Source: Luidia sarsii
Taxonomy: Eukaryota > Echinodermata > Asteroidea > Paxillosida > Luidiidae
Direction of reading: 5' to 3'
DNA length: 64,000 nucleotides
NCBI GenBank assembly: GCA_949987565.1
Contig: OX465115.1
Coordinates: forward strand, 14,755,242-14,819,241
In this document: positions 45,871 to 57,174 of the stretch, piece after piece
Numbering within the stretch: position 1 is the first letter of the stretch
Layout of the letters: every line of letters starts with the position of its first letter
Program-made: the position numbers and the translations under genes
Notes under the pieces: generated by a model
What the model was told of the DNA's origin: nothing
The model's database searches: none
Seen by the model: the letters and a program-made list of their open reading frames with translations, nothing else

Positions 45871-46384
45871 GGTGCTAATGACATTATCGAGCGCGCGACC
45901 ACGAAGGAACGGAGCGGAGTCGGAGCGCAGCGGACGCGGCAGACGAGACCAGACGGGGCGAGAACGCCTCCCGTCCGGGGGGAGACAGGGGCGCCGCGCC
46001 CGCGCTCGCTGGCGAATCCCGACGGGGACGGCGGAGGGGGAGGAGGGTGACATGGAGGTTAGAAGTGGAAAGAGAGAAAGAAAAAAAAATCACCGCTAGT
46101 TCCAATTCCGTCTCACGTCTTCACCCGGATACCCCCACTCCGTATAAAAAAAGCATGAAATTTTATCGACCGAAATTGGCGTGTGTTTCTGTAGCGCAGC
46201 TTGTGCGCCGTGACGTGCGGTCACGACTACGCGCGGACGCGATCAATGTATGCAGAGGCAAAGGACAGAGAGCGGAGGCAAAATGGCCAGTCAAGAGTCG
46301 GCATACGGCGCACAGACCCTTCGCCATGTCCTCCACAAAACAAAACAAACAAACAAACAAACACAATAACAAACACACAAACAC
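45871..46384. other. Unassigned GC-rich sequence
   Basis: CpG-rich 45885-46030; an AAAC run at 46336-46384 leads into the next array. No gene supported. Confidence 0.45.
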
Positions 46385-46895
46385 ACCACGAAGCTAGCAA
46401 ACAGACAGGCAGGCAGGCAGGCAGTTAGGCGGGCAGGCACACGTCTGCACAGACAGACAGACATACAGACAGACAGACAGAGAGGCAGACAGAGAGGCAG
46501 ACAGACATGCAGAGAGACATACAGACAGATAGACATACAGAAGGCAGACGGGAGGCAGACAGATAGATAAACAGGCAGACAGGCAGACAGGCAGACAGGC
46601 AGACAGGCAGACAGGCAGGCAGGCAGGCAGATAGATAAACAGACAGACAGGCAGACAGACAGACAGACAGGAAGACAGGCAGACAGGCAGACAGGCAGAC
46701 AGACAGAGAGGCAGGCAGACAGAGAGGAAGATAGGCAGACAGAGAGACAGACATACAGACATCGCAGAGATAGACAGGGAGAGGAGGCTGGCAGGAAGGC
46801 AGGCAGGCAGACAGACAGATAGCCAGGCAAGCAGACACAGAGACAGACAGACAGACCGACAGACAGACAAACAATAAATAAACAAACAAACAAAC
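46385..46895. repeat. (CAGA)/(CAGG)n tetranucleotide array
   Basis: About 500 bp of CAGA, CAGG and GATA-type units, the complement of the CTGT/CTGC array at 28247. Confidence 0.95.
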
Positions 46896-47261
46896 ATATT
46901 CTTACAGTGACTGAGCAATGGGCAGAGCTACCCCCTCCAACAACCACACGAGTCGATATGACAAGGATCTGACACACACGGACGATACCAAATCAATGCA
47001 GATATAATTTGAAAGACGCAATCCTGAGGGTGGCACGCGTCAGACGAGAGAGGGCGCTGCAGCCACGCCCCGTTTCACGCGGGGGGGGGGGGGCGGAGGT
47101 GGGCGGGGAGATACACTACACGAGAATACGCATAAAAGCTGTGCGTTGACTTTCAAAGGTCGAGGAAATGTCGAGCGCAAGAAGCCATATCAATTGCAGC
47201 TTCCGCTCTGATCGGACGTTTTGGGCATTTTTGTCAGGCGACACCATCCTTCCATGAAACC
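46896..47261. other. Unassigned sequence up to the second gap
   Basis: G-run near 47079-47091; no gene. Confidence 0.5.
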
Positions 47262-47461
47262 NNNNNNNNNNNNNNNNNNNNNNNNNNNNNNNNNNNNNNN
47301 NNNNNNNNNNNNNNNNNNNNNNNNNNNNNNNNNNNNNNNNNNNNNNNNNNNNNNNNNNNNNNNNNNNNNNNNNNNNNNNNNNNNNNNNNNNNNNNNNNNN
47401 NNNNNNNNNNNNNNNNNNNNNNNNNNNNNNNNNNNNNNNNNNNNNNNNNNNNNNNNNNNNN
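47262..47461. other. Assembly gap, 200 N
   Basis: A placeholder gap. The phrase tttttgtcaggcg flanks it on both sides (about 47229 and 47469), hinting that a repeat or an unresolved duplication caused the break. Confidence 0.99.
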
Positions 47462-47785
47462 TTTCAGGTTTTTGTCAGGCGGTAGACGAATCCTGAGCCC
47501 GAGCAAGATGAATGGTTTCATTTGATAAGGGCCGTTACATTATGCAAACACACGCGTGTTGCTCATAATGTTGGCATTTCATTCTACACTCTTCCCCTCA
47601 CTGAGACGGACAATGAATCTTTTACAACTCGCGAGGCAGCCGCGCTAATTACGACCGTGGGTGAAAGGGTTTTTTCTCGCCGGCAAGGTCGTTTGTGGCG
47701 GCGGCTTCGATGGGCGCCATCATCGCTCAACAATCACGGCGGTGTTGCCGCTACATAATTAAACACACCCACGCTGGCCTGACTA

Positions 47786-47818
<33 letters not shown>

Positions 47819-48285
47819 TTGGCTGGCTGTCGACCCGCCCTATACCCATCCATCTATCTCAGCCGAGGCGATGCCCGTGGACCCTAGGGAGCGAAGGGCA
47901 ATTGCCCTGCAATTTGGTGCGTTTCTTTCTCTCGAGACGAGACTAGATATCGCAGAGCAGGCGACCATATGGACTGCGTGAAGGGGGGGGGGCAAAGAAG
48001 GGTAGACTTGCGCCAGTCGGTCCGGCGTTCGGCCATAATTATCGGGACGGCCATGCGAACCTTTGAGTCTTTTGAGAGGAAAACAGACCCGAAGGTGGGG
48101 CCCTCCTCTCGGGTCGAACCTGACCCTCTCCCCGCGTCAAACCGACCCGGTTCCTTCTTCAATTGCGACTGGCTGATGACCCTAAGTCAAGCGGGTCGAC
48201 CGTTTCTGTGGTCACTTTGACTCATCTCCGAGGTCACTGTGGCCCTTTTCTTTGAGTGAACCATTTTAAGTTTGACCCTCCACTC
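47462..48285. other. Unassigned sequence with a (GGCT)n run
   Basis: (GGCT)n at 47788-47828. Otherwise no recognised feature. Confidence 0.6.
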
Positions 48286-48289
48286 GATC

Positions 48290-48745
48290 GGATCACAACT
48301 GACTCTTTTCTGGCGTCAGCCATTTCATGTGTGACCCTCACTCGGATCATACTGACCCTATTCTGGAGACAGCCATTTCATGCGTGACCCCCACTCGGAT
48401 CACAACTGACCCAATTCTGGAGTCAGCCATTCCATGCGTGACCCTCACTCGGATCACAACTGACCCTATTCTGGAGTCCGCCATTTCATGCTTGACCCCC
48501 ACTCGAATCACAACTGACCCTTTTCTGGCGTCAGCCATTTCATGTGTGACCCTCACTCGGGTCACAACTGACCCTATTCTGGAGTCAGCCATTTCATGCG
48601 TGACCCTCACTCGGATCACAACTGACCCTATTCTGGAGTCAGCCATTTCATGCGTGACCCTCACTCGGATCACAACTGACCCTATTCTGGAGTCAGCCAT
48701 TTCATGCGTGACCCTCACTCGGATCACAACTGACCCTTCCCCCCT
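48290..48745. repeat. 54-bp minisatellite, about eight copies
   Basis: Units contain ctcggatcacaactgaccct, attctggagtcagccattt and catgcgtgaccctca. Because 54 is divisible by three, an 18-residue series (ITTDPILESAISCVTLTR) is open on the plus strand. No start context or splice signals support a gene. Confidence 0.9.
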
Positions 48746-49104
48746 GCAAGCTGACCCCTCTTTCCCGCCACAGCCATTCGTGGTGCACTTTGACCCTTTT
48801 GCCGAAGATTGACCCTCTTCAGATGGTCAACCTGACCTATACCGGGGTCGTTGTGACCCTCCCTCCTCCTCAGGTTCTGACTCGCTCTAGCCTACCTCCA
48901 TTGAGGCATACATAATTGCATTGCGTGTGCAGCCCTATGCACTATTCACCTATTGGCTATTGTCACGTAACATTATTATCTCCAGCGCCTATCTGCAGGT
49001 GTTCGTGCCCAGATGCGTCGCCCTTCGTCCTTTCACTAGATATCAAAGTGTATTTTTAGTCGGACTGAAATGTAATTTCAATTAAGAAAGCAAATGGGTT
49101 TGTC
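48746..49104. other. Unassigned intergenic sequence
   Basis: Nothing recognised. Confidence 0.5.
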
Positions 49105-49446
49105 ACACGAACTTGTCAGATACGAGGGTGTGACAATAGACACGGGCGAAGACTTGCATTATCGGTGGCGCGAATTCAAGACTATCGCAAACATGTTTGG
49201 TTAGGGAGATTGTGTTTTCAAAACGCTGCAGAGGAAGAGAAAAAGGGGAGAGATAGAGAGAGGGGAGAAGGGGGTAGATGGAGAGAGAGGGGAGAGGTGG
49301 TGAGAGGAATGGAGAGGGGTGAGAGATAGGGGATAGAGAGGGGAAGAGAAAGAGGGGGAGAGGGGGAGAGAGGGGAGAGAGGGGAGAGAGGGAGAGACAG
49401 AGAGAGGAGAGAGTGATAGAGACGTGAATATGGGAAAGAGAGAGAG

Positions 49447-49518
<72 letters not shown>

Positions 49519-50155
49519 GGGAGAGATGAAGAGAGAGAGGTAGAGAGAGAGAGAGGGGGTGAGAGGGGAGAGAGGAAGAGGGAGAGAGGGGAAGAGGGAG
49601 GGAGAGGAAGACGTGAAGATGGGAGAGAGAGGGAGAGATGAAGAGAGAGAGGTGGAGTGAGAGGGAGACAGGAAGGCGAGAGGGGAGAGAGGAAGAGAGA
49701 TACAGTGAGAGGGAGAGAGGAGGGACAGAGAGAGAAAGGGGGGGGAGAGAGAAAGGGGAGGGTGATAGAGAAAGAGACAGGGGAAGAGAGACCGGGAGAA
49801 AGAGACGGGGAGAGAAAAAGCAGAGACAGAGAGAGGTGGGGGAGAGAGACCGGAAAGTAACCTCTCTGTTGATTTATTGGTGAATCCCATCGTGCCTTTG
49901 CTTGTCAGAGACCACGGTGTTGCAAGAGACACGGGCGAGGACTTGCATTATCAATGGCGCGCGAAGTAAAGACTATCGCCAAAATGTTTTCATAGAGAGA
50001 TTGTGTTTCCAAAACGGCATCATAGGGAGTGAAAAGAAAGAGATGGAGAGGGGAGAGAGGGGGTAGATGGAGAGAGAGAGGGAGAGGGTGAGAGAGGGTG
50101 AGAGAGGGGGAAGAGAGAGGGGAGGGGCGGAGAGAGAAAGGGAGAGATAGATAGA
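49105..50155. repeat. Duplicated ~125-bp segment, each copy followed by a GA tract
   Basis: 49105-49230 and 49895-50025 share agacacgggcgaagacttgc, attatcnntggcgcg and gagattgtgtttncaaaac, then purine repeats (49235-49855 and 50030-50155). This looks like an ~790-bp tandem duplication with very different GA expansion in each copy. Confidence 0.8.
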
Positions 50156-50724
50156 GATATACCATTTGGTAGTCAGACCAGGGTGAGATCAAAGGGACGG
50201 AAAAGCAGTAGGGAATGGATCCGGATCAGAGGAGGAAAGATGGTAGACAGATCAGGGTGAGATCAAAGGGAAGGGCAAGCAGTAGGGAAGGGATCAAAGG
50301 AGGAAAGCTGGTAGACAGACCAGGGTGAAAACAAAGGGAAGGGAAAGCAGTAGGGAAGGGATCAGAGGAGGAAAGCTGGTATAGACAGACAGGGTGAGAT
50401 CAAAGGGATGGGCAAGCAGTAGGGAAGGGATCAAGGGAGGAAATCCAGTACTGACAGACCAGGGTGAGATCAAAGGGAAGGGCAAGCAGTAGGGAAGTGA
50501 TGAGAGGAGGAAAGCTGGTAGACAGACCAGGGTGAGATCAAAGGGTAGGGAAAGCAGTAGGTAAGGGATCAGAGGAGGAAAGATGGTAGACAGACCTGGG
50601 TGGGATCAAAGGGAAGGCCAAGCAGTAGGGAAGGGATCAGACGAGGAAAGATGGTAGACAGACCAGGGTGAGATCAAAGGGAAGGGCAAGAAGTAGGGAA
50701 GGGATCAAGGGAGGAAATCTGGTA
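50156..50724. repeat. ~70-bp minisatellite, left part
   Basis: About eight units with gtagacagaccagggtgaga, tcaaagggaagggcaagcag and tagggaagggatcagagg. The array is cut at 50724 by the transposon and resumes at 60439. Confidence 0.9.
50723..50724. other. Target-site duplication TA, left
   Basis: The uninterrupted minisatellite unit reads tctggtagacagacc with one TA. With the transposon present, TA appears before 50725 and again at 60439-60440. Confidence 0.85.
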
Positions 50725-50752
50725 CACTGCAAAAACTCTGGTGTTAAATTTT
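50725..50752 (+). repeat. Left terminal inverted repeat
   Basis: Begins CACTGCAAAAACTCTGGTGT and continues taaatttt. It pairs with 60411-60438 with a single C/G difference at position 14. Probable transposase binding and cleavage site. Confidence 0.92.
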
Positions 50753-51027
50753 TAACACCAATCTTTTTTTATTCCCTTGTAATTAAAATTGGTGTTAAAA
50801 TGATGTAGAACTATTCCCGATGAATTGAATTTCAATTCAAATACTGGTGTTACGTAATGGTGGTGTTAAACTTGGCAAAGAGCGCATGCGTCTGTGAAAT
50901 AGAGCGCTCTGATTGGTCGATAAGAAATGATGGGATATCGCCTAAATCGAACGTTCTGGATCTGGATCGGTTGTCGACTTACGTACCGACGTCAGCTTGC
51001 ATACGTACGTCGTGTTTTAGTGGCAAA
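50753..51027 (+). promoter_or_regulatory. Transposon left sub-terminal region and probable promoter
   Basis: Contains repeated ggtgtta/taacacc blocks (50753-50870), likely transposase binding sites as in other CACTA elements, then a segment with gattggtcg (inverted CCAAT) near 50911 ahead of the first ATG. No TATA box is evident; promoter assignment is inference. Confidence 0.45.
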
Positions 51028-54000
51028 ATGCTCGCCAGAGTCTGCGAGAGTGGAAGGAACCTTCGAAAGATTGTCCCGTATTACGGAGACTTTGAAGAGT
51101 TTTCAGAACTTGGTAAGTGTATTATTATTAGTAGTATTATTAAGTACTCAGCTGACAGGGCGAACGTCAAAACGACATGTCTGAACTTGTCCATCATGCC
51201 GTCATGGCGTGCCTTATCGTTCATTTTGTGAAAAGCACCGTCCATAGTATACTATAGTACAGTGCAGTGGCACCGCACAATATTATACTAGGCCTATACG
51301 GCAGTACAAGTACTAGTACAGTAGTAGTAGTACAGTAGTAGTACTACATGTGCAGTAGTACATGTAGAACTATTACTAGTAATTACTACAATAAACCTTA
51401 AAATATTTTGTTGCTGGTATCTAGACAAACATTCTGTGTGAGTTTCATTTCTGAACTCCATCTATTTTTTTGAGAAACCAATTAAACAAATCACGAACTT
51501 GAGTGCCTACACATGTAAGTTAACTTAAGTTAAGAGTATAGAGTTGTGTGATAAAAAGACGGCGAGTTTGTCATCTATATATACCCATGATGCTTTGCGA
51601 ATGTCCAAAAGGTTTATCACAAAAAGGTTTACTACATGTGTAGTATACACTGTATACTGTAGTACTACTAGTACTACTACTAGTACGAGCTAGTACTGAC
51701 TACTAGTAGTACTGTGCATGTACATGCACATGTACAGAGTACATGTGCATGTAAAGTACATGCACATGTACTGTCCATGTACATGTAAAGAGTACATCAC
51801 TACATGTACATGTACTCTGTACATGTGCATGTACATGTACATGTACAGAGTACATGTACATGTAGTGATGTACTCTTTACATGTACATGGACAGTACATG
51901 GGCATGTACTTTACATGCACATGTACTCTGTACATGTGCATGTACATGCACATGGACAGTACATGGACATGTGCATGTACATGTACAGAGTACATGTACA
52001 TGTACATGCACATGTACAGTGTACATGTGCATGGGTACATGGGCATGTACTTTACATGTATTGTACAGATAAGTGCATTATGTACAGTACTCTGTATCGT
52101 AGGTACCCCCGTTTTCGACGGTACACGTTTTCGACGCTTGGCCTTCGAACTCACATCGCACGATGAAAACAACTCCGTATAACGATCTCAGACTTCGCAT
52201 ATCTTCCGGTTTGTTTCCTGCTCTTTGTCCGTCACCGAGAATTCGGAAATTTAAGGCTCTTTCAGTAGGCCACAAACTCATGTGCATATACTGTACATGT
52301 GCAGTACATGTGCATGTACTGTGCATGTGCATGTACTGTACATGTACAATACATACATGTGTATGTACTGTACATGTGTATGTACTGTACATGTGTATGT
52401 ACTGTACATGTGTATGTACTGTACATGTGTATGTACTGTACATGTGTATGTACTGTACATGTGTATGTACTGTACATGTGTATGTACTGTACATGTGTAT
52501 GTACTGTACATGTGTATGTACTGTACATGTGTATTTACTGTACATGTGTATGTACTGTACATGTGTATGTACTGTACATGTGTATGTACTGTACATGTAA
52601 ATGAGCATGTACATGTGCATGTACATGCTCATGTACATGTACAGTACATGTGCATGTACTCTACATGTACTGTACATGCACATGTACTGTACAGTTGTAC
52701 ATGTGTATGTACTGTACATGCACATGTACATGTACATGCACATGTACTGTACTGTTGTACACGTGTATATATGCACATGTACACGTATGTACATGCACAT
52801 GTACTGTACAGTTGTACATGTGTATGCATGTACTGTACACGTACATGCTTAATTGTGTTTCTTGATCAGACCTCATCATTTGGTACGTGAAGTGATGTAC
52901 AATAATGTACTGGTACTTTTTAAATGTTTATTATTGTATTGGGTATGGGATTCTGTCCATGTTGTAAACAGCAAAGGTTTACTTGCCTTGAAGCCTTGAA
53001 GGACATGACTAGTGCACTAGTGCAATGTCCCAAAGCATTAGGCCTTGTAGTTGTAAATTATATATTTTTTTTATTAACTTCATTTTAAAACAATCAGGCT
53101 GTATTTTATCAAATTAAAAATGTAAAACTAGAAGTAATGTCATTGTTTTCTTTTTTCCTCTTTTTTTTCAAAGTGAAAAAGAAATTCCTGATCAATTTTG
53201 ATGAAGACATTCAATTTGTTGATGAACAAGATGGGGCCCATGTTGACGGTGATGTCATCAATGACGTTCTGGATGCAGGTATTCAGCTAATGGTGCTGAA
53301 AGACGGGGAGGAGTGGGGTGAGTAGTACAGAATGTGTATTAGTTTAAAACCAAAGTGATACAACAACCTCCCTTCACCAAATGTTCACAATCAAAGCTGC
53401 ACATGTTCTGGTGACCACTGCATTATGGAAAAAGTTCTGATGATAAAAATTAAAGCATCAAAGAAAATGATCAATTTATTTTTACAGTGTTGCAAGATCA
53501 TGGCATATCGTGGATTCTAACATTTCAAAGACATTTCTGTTAAAACTTAGTTGTCATGGTAAGTCCAACTGAGTAACCATAAATAAATGGGATCTACATG
53601 TAACTCCTCCTTTCATTGGGCATTATTATCATGGATCTGTAAAAAGTCGCTTAATTAGTTGTTGGTCAATTGATAGTGAACTTTGTCTTCGTAGAACTTT
53701 GAAATTGAGCAACATTAATAATAATAATAGATAATTAGTTTTAATGTAGAATCAGCTTTATTAGGAACATCTTGAAATGACATTTCAGTATTAGTTCTGT
53801 GTACACTGAGTAATCTGCCTGACCTTCTCATTCATATGCATGTACCATTTGATTTTGTACCATGCAATAACCAGCTCCCTGTAGTCAAGACACAAGTGTG
53901 GCGAGTGACACAACTCTTGCAATAAGCTCCAGTGGATCTGACGCTACAACAAGCAGCCCACCTTACCGAAAGAGACCAAGGCTCAGTTATGGAGCCTCTA

Positions 54001-57000
54001 CTGACACACACAGCGTACCAGCTATTGGTCAAGAAACTGAAGCTAAGGAGGTATGTTTACCACGCCCATTTTGACAGTCAAATAAAACCCACTTACTGCT
54101 TACAGAGAGGGACCACCTATTTTGCTTTAATCTGTCTACTCTATACAATCAAAAATGCAACTTTTCCCATACTCCTGCATCCAATTAAGAGAGAGAAAAT
54201 TTTGTTAGCATTGGACAGCTATCTGGAAATTGATTGCTGAGTCTACATTAACAAAAATGTATGTTATTTTATATATACCAGGTCATTCAGACAATCTTGA
54301 GGACAAAACCTGGGGGTGATGATGTGCTTAAGGAGTACCAGACTCACAACAGCCTCCAAGACAAAACAAGGAGACTTCTTGTCAACATTGTGGTTGGCAA
54401 CATGATGGAAGTGCATGGGTAAGTAACCTAAAACACCCAATTACCAAAAAGAAGACTTATTTATAAAGATCCACTCATATTTTGTTTGAATTTCAAACAT
54501 GCATTTCTTCCTCTGTTTTTGAGCTGTCATGGTAGTCCCTGAGTATAAAACTTGTAAAGGTCCAATAAACAACGATTGTAGCTCTAAAACTGTGTTTCAG
54601 TTGTCATACCCCATATTTGGTTCGATATTCAAAGAGAAAATATTTTGCAGTTTGTAACTGTGCAGCACGCCTATGTAGTAGTATGTGGATATGTACATGT
54701 ATATAAATACACAGGTACATGAACTTTAACAATGCCCAAAACAAAATTTCCATTTGACAATTTTGACTCACAGGTCTGCTCATTTTTTTTTAATTCACAG
54801 TGTCCTACATTTAGTGCTTTTTTAAGCTTAACTGCAACTTAAGAGATCGAGCCCCTTCCAATTTGTACTTGAAGTCTTACTGTACATGCAGTTTGCTTTA
54901 ACAATAATAGATGCAAACCTTAACATTATATGTTTTACCTGTAGGAGGCTTCCAAAGGCACATGTCAAAAACATGTATGCAATTGGAATTGTCAGGCTAT
55001 TTCCTGCACTGAGAGATCCTCATACAGCAGGGGGCCATGTAAGTAAAAATTGCAATTTTACATTTTCAGTAAATATGGTAACTAGCTACATAACAACCTG
55101 AAAACGTTTATGATAAACCACGAGTTATGTGGTTTGTTGGTTGGATATGATGTGTATACTATTTTACAAATGTTGTTGAGTTGAGAGATGGACAAATTCT
55201 AAGGTACTGTCCACAAATTCAGGAGAGTTGGCAGCTCTGAGGTCCGAATGCCTTGAAGGTGTTGTTATTTACTTTGATGATTTAAATGGAGCCCATCGTG
55301 ATTTTCTTTTATTCATTTGCAGGAGGCATTTTTTGATGAGAGAAGCAACACTGGGTTTCTTTCAGCAAGAATAAAAAATGTCAACAGAGCGGAACCGCGG
55401 AACATCTGCAAGACTTCCAACACTGAGGAAAAGAAGTCCAAAAATGATGGGGGTCCTACACAGCATAGAAATGATTTTCATCCACATCTGTCTAGTAAAG
55501 ACCTTGAGGCAGATGTCAACTGGTTGAAGCACGTTCCTAAGATAAATCAGCGAAGAGATGATGTCTTTGAGAAAATGGCAAGAACCTGCAATCTTCGACG
55601 CAGCATGGTCCAGAAGAATGCCTCTGCTACAGACATCATCACTGAGTTTCCATGTTTGAAGTCAACACCAGGATTGGTGAGTTATCTCATGCAAATGGTT
55701 GACTTTAAATAATCAATGGAAAATGTACTTGAATACATTGCTCATGTCCTAAATGTATAGTTAAAACATTAATTATAAAGTACAGTGATTGTTCCTCATA
55801 CATGCATGTATTTTTTCAAATTTATTTGGAATAATCTTAGGCCCTTTTTTTTAGATTAGCACCAGCATGAGCTTAAATCTTTGATTGTTTTCAGATTGAT
55901 CAAGACTTCCGCCTGATGTTTCCAGACAATGACACCAAATTAATTGAATCATGGACAGCTACACTCAGGAACAAGATTGTAAGCCTTGCAAGGAACATTA
56001 CAGGGAATATCACTGCCAGTCAGCTCATTGCAACAGTGGAGCAAGGTCCAAACAGTGAATCTGAAATGAGAGGTATAAATAGTTTCCGCAAGAATTTGTT
56101 TTCACACCTTTCAAAGTAAATTCCTCCTGCAATTCCCCCTTGCATTCCCCCTTGCATTTCTTAACAAGAAAATATTAGGACAGAAGGGTGAATTCACTTA
56201 CCCCACCCTCCCGATGATTATGCTTCTGAAAACATCTGTCTGTATGCTTTGCACTAAATAGTTCATGCGAATAGATGACAATGTTTCTATACTAAATCAA
56301 TCAACCCAACCACAAAAAGTCTTCAGTTTCATGATTTGTCAGATGTCACTCCTGAAATGTTAGGTGTGTAACTGCTATACAAGAAAACATGATTTCTCAT
56401 TGATGTATTTCTTTTTATATTTAATACAGGTTGGAATGCTGACACAGCAGCATTCCTGTTGCTATTCTGCCTTCTACCTCCAGTGAATCAGGGGAAGAAA
56501 GGGACTCCAAAAGTATCCTTGACATCAGCTATCGACCTACTCATCCAATTTGAGAAGGTATATATTGAATCCTTTTTATTTGAGTAATTATGGGCCCGGC
56601 CATTAAACCATGGCCACATAATCAGTTGACCTTAGTGTTCATGATTGTTCATAGAGTTGGTAGAGCTCAACTGTTTTGTATGTCGGAACAACAAAAATAA
56701 TAATTTCATGCTGTATTATTCTTTATTTGCTGTTTTTTCATGACATCTAAAACCAGATGACTGTTTATCTCTGTCAAACCGATGTTGTAACCTTTCATTA
56801 AAGTAAAAATGTATAAGCTCAATTGTTTACATTTCAAATTGCAGACTGGATCAAGTATTGATGAGTTTCTCAAGGCTGGAAAAGATAAGAAGAGGCAACC
56901 ATACCTACTGGCAATAGGAACAGCTAGACACCAAGTGACTAGGTATTTTCTAGTCATTGACCATCTTGCATTACCCAGTGCAGCTGAAGATGCAGTTGGA

Positions 57001-57174
57001 GCATTTGACGCCTTGTTCAAGGTCCACTATGTTTTCGGCCTTGAGTATTGCCCAGCATTGCACAACTTCTGGACATTCATCCAAACGACACTGTATGGGA
57101 TTGATGTCAGCACTACCCGTGAATCTCCCAGAGTGCGAGAGGTGAGAGCAAAACTACAGGTACATCAAGAATGA
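51028..57174 (+). CDS. Transposon accessory protein: CIDE-N-like domain plus SAMD3-like region
   Basis: Nine exons: 51028-51112, 53174-53317, 53875-54050, 54282-54418, 54945-55038, 55323-55676, 55895-56072, 56430-56557, 56845-57174. All junctions are GT-AG, phases agree, and the sum is 1626 nt (541 aa). Residues 1-76 match the CIDE-N pattern of CAD/ICAD and CIDE proteins: RVC at 4-6, R10, RK 13-14, DG 48-49, VD 52-53, LMVL 67-70, G73, W76. Residues 77-135 are Ser/Thr-rich with a basic YRKRPRL (107-113), a likely nuclear signal. Residues 136-330 resemble SAMD3-like proteins (KTRRLLVNIVVGNMM, LPKAHVKNMYAIGIVRLFPA, EAFFDERSNTGFLSARIKN). The rest is unrecognised. A role in self-association with DNA or transposase is inference. 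A strong alternative donor (GAG|GTGAGA, 57141) could change the last 11 residues. Confidence 0.85.
51700..52860. repeat. ACATGT/GTAC palindromic array with a 17-bp tandem core (intron 1)
   Basis: About 1.1 kb in intron 1 of the accessory gene. 52346-52597 is a tandem 17-bp unit (tgtacatgtgtatgtac), about 15 copies. 51715-52060 and 52598-52850 are less regular mixes of acatgtacatg, tgcatgtac and gtacagagtac. The array is self-complementary at every scale. Open frames with Tyr/Met/Cys/Val periodicity are by-products: 17 bp cycles through all three frames. Confidence 0.95.

Noticed and set aside
48327..48812. 161-codon frame with 18-residue repeats
   Set aside because: The 54-bp minisatellite is a multiple of three; no start context, domain or splice evidence.
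51718..52890. Tyr/Met/Cys-rich open frames on both strands inside the transposon
   Set aside because: They lie in the intron 1 repeat and arise from the 17-bp and GTACATGT periodicity.
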